Assembly: GCA_015264885.1 (NCBI GenBank)
Contig: JABZYY010000018.1
Span: 1 to 17,503 of the forward strand
Direction: 5' to 3'
DNA length: 17,503 nt
Source: Streptococcus sp.
GTDB taxonomy: Bacteria; Bacillota; Bacilli; Lactobacillales; Aerococcaceae
Shown: positions 1 through 6,284 of the stretch, piece after piece
How the letters are laid out: each line of letters opens with the position of its first letter
How positions within the stretch are numbered: position 1 is the stretch's first letter
Position numbers and translations under genes: made by a program
Notes under the pieces: model-generated
What the model was told of the DNA's origin: nothing
Database searches by the model: none
What the model saw: only the letters and a program-made list of their open reading frames with translations

Positions 1-21
1 GTAATCCTCTTCGTAATTTAG

Positions 22-95
22 CGTTCCAGGAGGGATTCGAACCCCCGACCGTTCGCTTAGAAGGCGAATGCTCTATCCTACTGAGCTACTGAAAC
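22..95 (-). tRNA. tRNA-Arg (anticodon UCU)
   Basis: This is a complete cloverleaf on the minus strand. The 7-bp acceptor stem pairs GTTTCAG with CTGGAAC and contains one T-G wobble. The D arm is GCTC/GAGC. The anticodon stem TTCGC/GCGAA closes the loop CTTCTAA, giving anticodon TCT (complement of 59-61), which reads AGA/AGG arginine codons. The T arm is GGGGG-TTCGAAT-CCCTC, and the discriminator base is G. The next three bases are CTA, so the 3' CCA is not encoded and must be added by the CCA-adding enzyme. The total is 74 nt. A near-perfect promoter lies only a few bases upstream (107-135). Confidence 0.96.
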
Positions 96-106
96 AGTAC
101 TAAATT

Positions 107-135
107 AGTATACCTAAAGACGAACATTCTGTCAA
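107..135 (-). promoter_or_regulatory. Promoter of tRNA-Arg
   Basis: On the minus strand a consensus -35 TTGACA (130-135) is separated by exactly 17 bp from -10 TATACT (107-112). Transcription should start near 100-101, leaving a 5' leader of only about 5-6 nt before the mature tRNA end at 95. This is the closest match to consensus in the window, as expected for a stable RNA. It lies just after the stop codon of the 75-aa membrane protein gene, where no convincing terminator is visible, so some read-through into the tRNA is also possible. Confidence 0.85.
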
Positions 136-152
136 TTGATTTTACAGCTTTA

Positions 153-380
153 TTACGACTCTTCTGTTTCTTTTTCTTTGCTCTCTGTATTCTTCTTTTT
201 AGAGAGAAACATGCAGATATAGATAACGAACATCACTACTGCCATAATTAGCACTCTTGCTGCCAAGGCAAAATTATATAATGCTGCAATCGCACTTAAC
301 GCAAAGAAAATAATGGTCATATTTCTAACCGTTTCAAGAATTGGGCGTTTCCTTCCCATTGGATTTGGTCTATTATCCAT
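153..380 (-). CDS. Small membrane protein of unknown function (75 aa)
   Basis: I do not recognise a family. The protein has a basic N-terminus (MDNRPNPMGRKR), two hydrophobic segments at about residues 21-37 and 42-59 that should form a membrane hairpin, and a highly charged Lys/Glu tail (60-75). The positive flank at 10-19 and the KKK cluster at 61-63 suggest both ends are cytoplasmic (inference from the positive-inside rule). The start is well supported: a GGAG-type ribosome binding site overlaps the end of the upstream methyltransferase gene, and only 2 nt separate that stop from this ATG, so translation is probably coupled. It is the last protein gene of the helicase operon, ahead of tRNA-Arg. 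Confidence 0.75.
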   Translation of the reverse strand: MDNRPNPMGRKRPILETVRNMTIIFFALSAIAALYNFALAARVLIMAVVMFVIYICMFLSKKKNTESKEKETEES

Positions 381-382
381 TG

Positions 383-1153
383 TTACTCCTTCATCTCTTT
401 CGTTTTATACATTAATAGCGCCGAAGCAATAGCTACGTTCAGCGACTCTGCTTTTCCAAACATCGGAATCGTCACTACAACATCCGCTAAATCAACCACG
501 TCATCAGAGACTCCTTGGCCTTCATTACCAACGACGATAGCAACATCTGTTGAGCCTTGTAAGATAGTGTAGTCTTTTGAATCACGGTGAAGTGCTGTTA
601 CAGCCACTTGCACACCTTTATCTTTAAGCGTTGGCAAGTAATCTTTCAAATCCGTTTGAAAAACTGGGATATGGAAATGACTTCCTTGCATCGAGCGAAG
701 GACTTTATCGTTATATAAATCAACTGTTCCCGTTCCTAATACAACAGCATCAAATCCAGCAGCATCAGCCGTTCTCACAATCGTTCCTAAATTCCCTGGA
801 TCTTGAACTGCATCTAACACAATGAAGCGACCGCTATAAGGTAATGAATCCTGTTTAACAATCTTCACAACTGCTAAAATCCCTTGAGTAGTTTCTGTCA
901 TTGATAACTTTTGGAAGACGTCTTGAGATACAACTAGAAGCTGTGCGTTCGTTTGACTTAATAAAAGTTGGTAATCTTCAAGACGATTACTACTTACTAC
1001 TATTAATTCAATCGGCGCATTTTCTTTAACCGCTTCTTCTACGAGATGCTCTCCTTCAAGAAGATACATCCCTGCTTTTTTACGACCTTTTGTAGTCTGA
1101 AGTTTAACAAGCTCTTTAATTTTTTCGTTTTTAGGTGAACTAATGATATCCAT
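383..1153 (-). CDS. TrmH/SpoU-family RNA 2'-O-methyltransferase
   Basis: This is a 256-aa SPOUT-class methyltransferase that probably transfers a methyl group from S-adenosylmethionine to a ribose 2'-OH in 23S rRNA. The N-terminal substrate-binding domain starts with ISSPKNEKIK and contains YLLEGEHLVEEA (about 30-41). The catalytic knot domain shows all three SpoU motifs. Motif 1 is DPGNLGTIVRTADAAGF (118-134, with N121 and R127). Motif 2 is GNEGQG (209-214). Motif 3 is IPMFGKAESLNVAIASA (229-245). The length suits the YsgA-like TrmH group of Firmicutes, and the exact target nucleotide cannot be read from sequence. The start ATG follows an AAAGGG site. The gene lies 4 nt after a 121-aa orphan and 2 nt before a 75-aa membrane protein. 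Confidence 0.93.
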   Translation of the reverse strand: MDIISSPKNEKIKELVKLQTTKGRKKAGMYLLEGEHLVEEAVKENAPIELIVVSSNRLEDYQLLLSQTNAQLLVVSQDVFQKLSMTETTQGILAVVKIVKQDSLPYSGRFIVLDAVQDPGNLGTIVRTADAAGFDAVVLGTGTVDLYNDKVLRSMQGSHFHIPVFQTDLKDYLPTLKDKGVQVAVTALHRDSKDYTILQGSTDVAIVVGNEGQGVSDDVVDLADVVVTIPMFGKAESLNVAIASALLMYKTKEMKE

Positions 1154-1157
1154 GCAA

Positions 1158-1523
1158 CTACCCTTTTAATCCTTCTATTGTACTAATCAGTTTCTTGACT
1201 TCTGCTTTTTGATTTTGATGAAATCCACATTTCATCGGCATCACATAAGTTTCCTCTTTATCTAAATATTGCAATGTTAATTTGGGATTTCCTAAGAGTT
1301 TCTTCTCAACAGAAACTTTTTGAATGCGTTCAGAAGGGATAACAATTGGTCTATTCGCTCTCCATACACCTTCTTTAGAAGTTTCAAATAGAACGAAACC
1401 ATTTTTAGCCCAATAGAGTACAAAGGTTTGCTCCCCTTTTTCCAAAGCCACTAAGCTATCAGCATCCGTCATTTCGAATCCCAAAAAACTAATTTGACTT
1501 TTTAAATCCTCGATGATTTCCAT
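1158..1523 (-). CDS. Uncharacterised 121-aa protein overlapping the helicase gene
   Basis: I do not recognise the family. The predicted pattern is mostly beta: alternating hydrophobic strands (FVLYWAKNGFVLFETS at about 34-49, then RIQKVSVEKK, PKLTLQYLD and ETYVMPMKC), followed by a C-terminal helix (KAEVKKLISTIEGL). A small bacterial PH-like barrel is one possible fold, but this is inference. The ATG at 1523 has a good AAGGGG site 7 nt upstream, inside the helicase gene, so the two coding regions overlap by 35 nt in different frames. A later in-frame ATG at 1472 would avoid the overlap but has a poorer site. The methyltransferase gene follows after 4 nt. Confidence 0.75.
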   Translation of the reverse strand: MEIIEDLKSQISFLGFEMTDADSLVALEKGEQTFVLYWAKNGFVLFETSKEGVWRANRPIVIPSERIQKVSVEKKLLGNPKLTLQYLDKEETYVMPMKCGFHQNQKAEVKKLISTIEGLKG

Positions 1524-2676
1524 TCTTATTCCCCTTCTTTCGTTTCTGAACTGGTTTCTTAGAAGATACTTCTTTCTTTTTAGTTTGCGTAAATGGTTTT
1601 AATTGTCCTGCATATAGTTCAAACTGAACTAGTTTATGTTTCCCAGCAACCTTCTTCAAGTCTCTTAGTTCGCGGTCATTGACGAGACTAAGTACTAATC
1701 CTTCTTTCCCCATACGTCCTGTACGTCCAGAACGGTGAGTATATTGCTCCGTAGAATCTGCAATATCATAATGAATGACAAGTGGTAAATCTTCAATATC
1801 AAGGCCACGCTGTGCGACATCGGTACTCAGTAAGAATGGAATCTGTCCCTTCTTAAATAAGTCGATAGCTTTCTTACGTTCCGTTTGATGAGCATCACTA
1901 GAAAGAAGTGCAACTGGAACTTGATGATACGCTAACTTTTCACCAAGTAATGCAGCATTTGCAATCGAATTAACAAAAACCAACGCTGGATTTGCATTTT
2001 CGGAGAAAGCAAGCTTTCTTAACACTTCATCACGTTTTCTAGTTGGACATTCAATATATCCATGAGTTACGTTCGAATGCACAGAGTTTCCCTCTGAAAC
2101 TTCAACAAAAGTCGGAAGCATATTAATCCATTTATTAACTTCTTCTAAATTCTTATTCTTTGTCGCCGAGAAACAAAGCACTTGTCTTTCTGAAGGAAGT
2201 TTCTTAACAAGTTCTCTTGTGTTATTCAATTGTTCTGGATCGAGTAAATAATCGGCTTCATCTAATACAAGCATCTCTACTTGGTGTAGCTTTAATTTAC
2301 GAAGCTTAGAAAGTTCTAGTAATCGTCCAGGTGTTCCTACAACGATTTCTGGCTTTTCCTTTAACTTCTCTACTTGTCGTTTTACGTTTGCTCCACCCGC
2401 TAAAACTTGCACACGAATTTCAGGTGTTTTCCATTCTCTAATCACTGCACCAATTTGTTGAGCTAATTCTTGAGAAGGCGCCACAATTAAAGCTTGCAGC
2501 GTTTTATCTGCTTTTACTCTTTCCAAAATAGGAACAACATACGCTAATGTTTTTCCAGTCCCTGTTGGCGAAATAGCTACAACGTCTGTTCCCTCTTTAA
2601 TCAGTTCTTGTGTCTTTTCTTGTATCGGTGTTAATGTGTGGAAGCCATGTTGCTCCCAAATAGTCTTTGTATTCAT
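1489..2676 (-). CDS. yfmL: DEAD-box ATP-dependent RNA helicase, YfmL-like
   Basis: This 395-aa protein carries the full DEAD-box motif set. They are a Q-motif region GFHTLTPIQE (11-20), motif I SPTGTGKT (36-43), Ia APSQELAQQ, Ib TPGR (115-118), II DEAD (139-142), III SAT (170-172), V STDVAQRGLDIE (284-295) and VI HRSGRTGR (314-321). A basic tail follows (about 365-395, rich in Lys/Arg/Asn) that probably binds RNA. The motif I variant and the GGANVKRQVEKLK stretch recall Bacillus subtilis YfmL, a helicase linked to late 50S assembly. The symbol is by resemblance, and CshB is the alternative. An AAAGGA ribosome binding site precedes the ATG. It heads the operon with the 121-aa orphan and the rRNA methyltransferase, which fits ribosome maturation. 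Confidence 0.93.
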   Translation of the reverse strand: MNTKTIWEQHGFHTLTPIQEKTQELIKEGTDVVAISPTGTGKTLAYVVPILERVKADKTLQALIVAPSQELAQQIGAVIREWKTPEIRVQVLAGGANVKRQVEKLKEKPEIVVGTPGRLLELSKLRKLKLHQVEMLVLDEADYLLDPEQLNNTRELVKKLPSERQVLCFSATKNKNLEEVNKWINMLPTFVEVSEGNSVHSNVTHGYIECPTRKRDEVLRKLAFSENANPALVFVNSIANAALLGEKLAYHQVPVALLSSDAHQTERKKAIDLFKKGQIPFLLSTDVAQRGLDIEDLPLVIHYDIADSTEQYTHRSGRTGRMGKEGLVLSLVNDRELRDLKKVAGKHKLVQFELYAGQLKPFTQTKKKEVSSKKPVQKRKKGNKNGNHRGFKKSN

Positions 2677-2718
2677 AATTTTCCTTTCCGATAACCATTG
2701 TTCTTTTGAGTCCTATTC

Positions 2719-2747
2719 ATTTTATCGAAGAAACGGCTATACTTCAA
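2719..2747 (-). promoter_or_regulatory. Promoter of the helicase-methyltransferase operon
   Basis: On the minus strand, -35 TTGAAG (2742-2747) is followed after 17 bp by -10 TAAAAT (2719-2724). It lies between the terminator of the ABC permease gene and the helicase start at 2676, leaving a leader of about 35 nt. Confidence 0.65.
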
Positions 2748-2765
2748 ATAGTTTCAACGTTTTTA

Positions 2766-2798
2766 TAAAAAAAGAGAACTGCTCTTACACAGTTCTCT
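2766..2798 (-). terminator. Terminator after the amino-acid ABC permease gene
   Basis: The minus-strand transcript forms a 9-bp stem (AGAGAACTG with CAGTTCTCT; plus-strand arms 2773-2781 and 2790-2798) with an 8-nt loop. A run of seven U follows directly (complement of 2767-2773). It starts 12 nt past the permease stop codon, which ends the two-gene importer operon. Confidence 0.88.
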
Positions 2799-2810
2799 GT
2801 TCTATTTCTA

Positions 2811-3470
2811 TTAAAGTGACATTTTCTTTTCTAAATATCTTTGCCCTTGCTCAAAAAGCAAGCAGATAATCCAGTAAATAATCGCTACTAAAATATAAAC
2901 CGTCATATAGTTTTGTTCACGTCCACCTACAATTTTCGCATTTTGAAAAATATCAGGAAGTGAAATCATCGCAACAAGAGACGATCCTTTAATCATATCC
3001 AGTAACACATTACTTAATGGCGGAATGGCGATTCGGAATGCTTGTGGAACGATGACCTTTTGCAACGTTTGTCGGTAACTCATTCCAAGAGACATCGCTG
3101 CTTCCCATTGACCATTATCCACTGCGTCCATGGCCGAACGCAACACTTCAGAAATATACGCACTACTTGCGATACTAAAGCAAAGGAGCGCACAGACTAA
3201 AGCCGGTAACGTTATTTTTAAAAATGGTAACCCAAAATATAGTAAGAATAAAAATACTAAAGTTGGTGTTCCGCGCATAAAGGAAACATGAAATGTCGCA
3301 ATCCATCTTAATAAACGGAATCTTGAACGTCTCATTAAAACAAGAACGAATCCTAAAATCGTTCCGAAAACAAAACTCGTTAATGCAACTCCTAATGTAT
3401 ATCCCAATCCACTAAGAATAAACCAAAAGTTATTGATTGCAATATTGATATCGAAAATTTTATTTAACAT
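2811..3470 (-). CDS. Amino-acid ABC transporter permease (His/Glu/Gln/Arg/opine type)
   Basis: This 219-aa integral membrane protein is the channel subunit of a polar amino-acid importer. It has about five hydrophobic segments. The family signature FMRGTPTLVFLFLLYFGLP lies at about 64-82. The cytoplasmic EAA coupling loop that contacts the ATPase is at about 123-142 (EAAMSLGMSYRQTLQKVIVP). Length is normal for the family, and the substrate cannot be assigned (cystine or another polar amino acid are options). The ATG is 1 nt past the stop of the binding-protein gene and has no recognisable Shine-Dalgarno sequence, so translation probably depends on termination-reinitiation by ribosomes finishing the upstream gene. 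No ATPase gene follows; a terminator does. Confidence 0.93.
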   Translation of the reverse strand: MLNKIFDINIAINNFWFILSGLGYTLGVALTSFVFGTILGFVLVLMRRSRFRLLRWIATFHVSFMRGTPTLVFLFLLYFGLPFLKITLPALVCALLCFSIASSAYISEVLRSAMDAVDNGQWEAAMSLGMSYRQTLQKVIVPQAFRIAIPPLSNVLLDMIKGSSLVAMISLPDIFQNAKIVGGREQNYMTVYILVAIIYWIICLLFEQGQRYLEKKMSL

Positions 3471-3471
3471 A

Positions 3472-4347
3472 TTAGTCTACATCTGAAATATCGATTTTTT
3501 CTGTTTTGAAATCTTTAGGTTCTGTTACGTCTTGACCAGCGAAGAATTGTTCAGAGATTTTTTTCAAAGTTCCGTCTTTCTTCATCGCATCCATAGCTTC
3601 ATTAAATTTGTCACGTAACACAGTGTTGTTTAGTGAAATTGAGAAACTTGCGCTATATGGGTTTGCATAAACGCCTTCGTTAATCTTAATGTCATATTTA
3701 TCTTTAGCAAAAGCAACGGCGATTGATTGTAAGTAGTAATCGTTGATAATTACATCAGTACGACCGTTTACTAAATCAGACATATATACGTCATTTGTTA
3801 CGTTGTCATATACGACTAATTCAGCACCAAGTTTTTTAGCAATCTTCATGTAGTTTGTACTTGCAGCACCTGCAGCTTTTTTACCTTTTACATCTTCCCA
3901 AGAATGAATTCCTGAATTGTCGCTTCCACGAACAACCATTGATGTAAATGAGTATTTATGAGGTGTAGTGTGTAAGTATGCGTCGAAGTTTTTCGCACCT
4001 TCTTCAATTGAGTAGTTTGCGATATCTGTCATACCACTGTCTAAAGCTGTTAACATTCCGTCAACACCCATTTCAGTAAATTCAACTTTAAGGTTTAAGC
4101 GTTTCGCAACTTCCTTCATAATTTCCACATCGTAACCCGTTAATTCGTTCTTATCATTATGGAATGATTGTGGATATAAAGTACCTGCAGTTGATACTTT
4201 AATGACACCTGATTCAACAATTTTGTCCCAGTTCGCTTGCGCTTCTGAAACTGATACAGTTGTTTCTTGTGTTTTAGTTGTGTTTGCTCCGCATGCTGCT
4301 AATAATGTAGCCACAGCAACGAAACCAGCTTTCATCCATTTTTTCAT
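3472..4347 (-). CDS. Amino-acid ABC transporter substrate-binding lipoprotein
   Basis: This 291-aa solute-binding protein (family 3 type) captures a polar amino acid outside the membrane and delivers it to the permease encoded next. It has a basic N-terminus (MKKWMK), a hydrophobic stretch and the lipobox LAAC with the lipidated Cys at residue 19, then a Thr/Ser/Gln-rich linker. The mature part shows family blocks: GVIKVSTAGTLYPQSF, LTGYDVEIMKEVAKRL and an NDYYLQSIAVAF region near the second lobe. I chose the ATG at 4347. The in-frame GTG at 4359 would lie inside the AAGGTGG ribosome binding site, which sits 8 nt before the ATG. The permease gene follows after 1 nt. Confidence 0.94.
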   Translation of the reverse strand: MKKWMKAGFVAVATLLAACGANTTKTQETTVSVSEAQANWDKIVESGVIKVSTAGTLYPQSFHNDKNELTGYDVEIMKEVAKRLNLKVEFTEMGVDGMLTALDSGMTDIANYSIEEGAKNFDAYLHTTPHKYSFTSMVVRGSDNSGIHSWEDVKGKKAAGAASTNYMKIAKKLGAELVVYDNVTNDVYMSDLVNGRTDVIINDYYLQSIAVAFAKDKYDIKINEGVYANPYSASFSISLNNTVLRDKFNEAMDAMKKDGTLKKISEQFFAGQDVTEPKDFKTEKIDISDVD

Positions 4348-4386
4348 TGGTTTAACCACCTTATGTTTATTTTTTCAACATAGAGA

Positions 4387-4415
4387 ACGATACCATACTC
4401 CCCATTAAAACACAA
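4387..4415 (-). promoter_or_regulatory. Promoter of the amino-acid ABC importer operon
   Basis: On the minus strand, -35 TTGTGT (4410-4415) and -10 TATCGT (4387-4392) are 17 bp apart. The -10 carries a TGG extension just upstream (extended -10). It directs transcription of the lipoprotein gene with a leader of about 35 nt. I see no T-box or other leader RNA, because there is no room for one. Confidence 0.6.
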
Positions 4416-4429
4416 TGAATAAAGCTTGA

Positions 4430-4472
4430 AAAACAAAATAAAAATGAAACAGATTTTACAACCTGTTTCATT
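4430..4472 (-). terminator. Terminator after uvrC
   Basis: The minus-strand RNA forms a 10-bp stem AATGAAACAG / CTGTTTCATT (plus-strand arms 4443-4452 and 4463-4472). It has a 10-nt loop and is followed by a U-rich tail (complement of roughly 4430-4444). It begins about 17 nt past the uvrC stop. Confidence 0.82.
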
Positions 4473-4488
4473 CTGAATTTTTATATAG

Positions 4489-6264
4489 TTATTTACCTAG
4501 TTCTTCAAGAATATTTCGGGCTACTCTCTCGGAAATTCCGATAGTTTGTAACTCCTCAAGACTAGCTTGTTTCATTGCTGTTATCGTTTTAAAATGACGC
4601 AATAGTTTCTTTCTTGTTTGCGGACCGACACCATCAATCATTTCCAATTTCGAAGCAAATGTATTTTTACTTCGCACTTGTCTATGGAACGTAATCGCAA
4701 ATCTGTGAACTTCCTCTTGCACACGTTGTATTAGTTGGAATGCTTGTCCTTTTCTATCTAAATCGATTTCCTTATAGTCTTCACCATAGAGTAATGTAGC
4801 GGTTTTGTGTTTTTCATTTTTCACCATTCCACAAACAGGAATCTCTAGACCTAATTCATCTTCTAAAACTTCAATAGCAGCTCTCATTTGGATTTTACCG
4901 CCATCCATTAAGATCAAATCTGGAAGTCTAGCTCCTTCTCTTAGTAATCTTGAATAGCGTCTACGAATGACTTCTTGTGTCGTCGCAAATTCGTGACTAC
5001 CTACAACAGTCTTCACTTTAAACTTACGGTAATTCTTTCGGTCTGGTTTTCCATCCTTAAAGACTACCATCGCAGATACTGGATTGGTCCCTTGAATATT
5101 CGAATGGTCAAAAGATTCAATCACTGAAACTTTTTCTAACCCTAACGCTTCTGAAAGTTCTTCCAAGGCACCTTTTGTCTTCAACTGACTTTGCTCTTCT
5201 CTTCTGAATTTCTCATTTAATGAAATCTCACTATTTTGAGTAGCAAGGTCTAACATTCGTTTCTTAGAACCTCGTTTTGGTGTCATCACCTTCACACCGA
5301 GCGTTTCTGATAATAGTTCTTGGTCAATCGCTTCTGGAACCAAGATTTCTTTTGGAAGAATATGGTTTTGGTCTTCATAAAACTGAATGATAAATGATAG
5401 GACTTCATCTTCTATCTGGTCATAAATTGGAAACATCGCTGCTTCACGTTTAATAATCGTCGACTGTCTGAGTAAGAAGACTTGAATAGAAATCCATCCT
5501 CTATCAACAACATAAGAGAATACATCTCGGTTCGTGAAATCTGCGTTCATAATGTTTTGTTTTTCTACAGTTGCTTCGATGTACTTAATTTGATCACGGT
5601 AATCCATCGCCTTTTCAAAATCAAGTCTTTCAGAAGCTTCATTCATCTTCGTTGCTAAATCATCTTTTATCGTCTTAACATCTCCGTTTAGGAAACGTTG
5701 AATCTTCTTGATTTGCGTATCATACTCTTCTTTTGAAACTTCATGGTCACAACACCCAATACATTGCCCTAAATGATAATAAAAGCATGCACGTGTTTCG
5801 TTCTTTCCACATTTACGAAGTGGATAGATTTTTTGAATGAGCTGTTGCGTTCCTGTTGCTGCAGTGACGTTTGGATAAGGGCCGAAGTAAATCCCCCCAT
5901 CCTTTTCTACCTTATGAGAAATCACTAATTGCGGATCTTTTTCAGAAGTAATCTTCAAATAAGGATACATCGTTCCTTGTTTTAGTTTAATATTGTAATG
6001 CGGTTGATATTTTTTAATCAGGTTAATTTCGAGTAAGAGAGACTCCTTATTGGTCTTTGTCACAATATACTCAAAATGATGAATCTCACTAACCAACTTT
6101 TCTGTTTTAGTATCATGCGCTCCTCTAAAATAAGACCGTACACGATTTTTTAGATTTTTTGCCTTTCCGATATAAATGATATCGTCATTGGCGTTACGCA
6201 TAATATAACAACCTGGTAAATCAGGAAGATTTTTTAATTTACTTTCAATTAATTCACTTGCCAT
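4489..6264 (-). CDS. uvrC: Excinuclease ABC subunit C
   Basis: UvrC makes both incisions around a DNA lesion in nucleotide excision repair, after UvrA/UvrB loading. The 591-aa protein has the complete domain order. The N-terminal GIY-YIG nuclease (about 13-93, PGCYIMRN and IIYIGKAKNLKNR) makes the 3' cut. A Cys cluster lies at 152-172, and the UvrB-binding UVR domain at about 197-232. The RNase H-like nuclease for the 5' cut has candidate catalytic residues D386 (SFDHSNI), D454 (LMDGG) and H520 (EVHRFAI). Tandem helix-hairpin-helix DNA-binding motifs occupy about 542-588. Length is typical, and an AAAGGAAG site precedes the ATG. The gene lies 20 nt after a 499-aa orphan with no promoter or terminator between, so it is probably cotranscribed with it. 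Confidence 0.98.
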   Translation of the reverse strand: MASELIESKLKNLPDLPGCYIMRNANDDIIYIGKAKNLKNRVRSYFRGAHDTKTEKLVSEIHHFEYIVTKTNKESLLLEINLIKKYQPHYNIKLKQGTMYPYLKITSEKDPQLVISHKVEKDGGIYFGPYPNVTAATGTQQLIQKIYPLRKCGKNETRACFYYHLGQCIGCCDHEVSKEEYDTQIKKIQRFLNGDVKTIKDDLATKMNEASERLDFEKAMDYRDQIKYIEATVEKQNIMNADFTNRDVFSYVVDRGWISIQVFLLRQSTIIKREAAMFPIYDQIEDEVLSFIIQFYEDQNHILPKEILVPEAIDQELLSETLGVKVMTPKRGSKKRMLDLATQNSEISLNEKFRREEQSQLKTKGALEELSEALGLEKVSVIESFDHSNIQGTNPVSAMVVFKDGKPDRKNYRKFKVKTVVGSHEFATTQEVIRRRYSRLLREGARLPDLILMDGGKIQMRAAIEVLEDELGLEIPVCGMVKNEKHKTATLLYGEDYKEIDLDRKGQAFQLIQRVQEEVHRFAITFHRQVRSKNTFASKLEMIDGVGPQTRKKLLRHFKTITAMKQASLEELQTIGISERVARNILEELGK

Positions 6265-6284
6265 TCAATCTTCCTTTCTAATCA

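Noticed and set aside
4348..4359. GTG start four codons upstream of the binding-protein ATG
   Set aside because: The GTG is part of the AAGGTGG ribosome binding site for the ATG at 4347, so it cannot be the start.
4348..4488. Possible T-box or amino-acid riboswitch upstream of the ABC importer
   Set aside because: The predicted leader is only about 35 nt, and the hairpin in this gap is the uvrC terminator, located upstream of the promoter.
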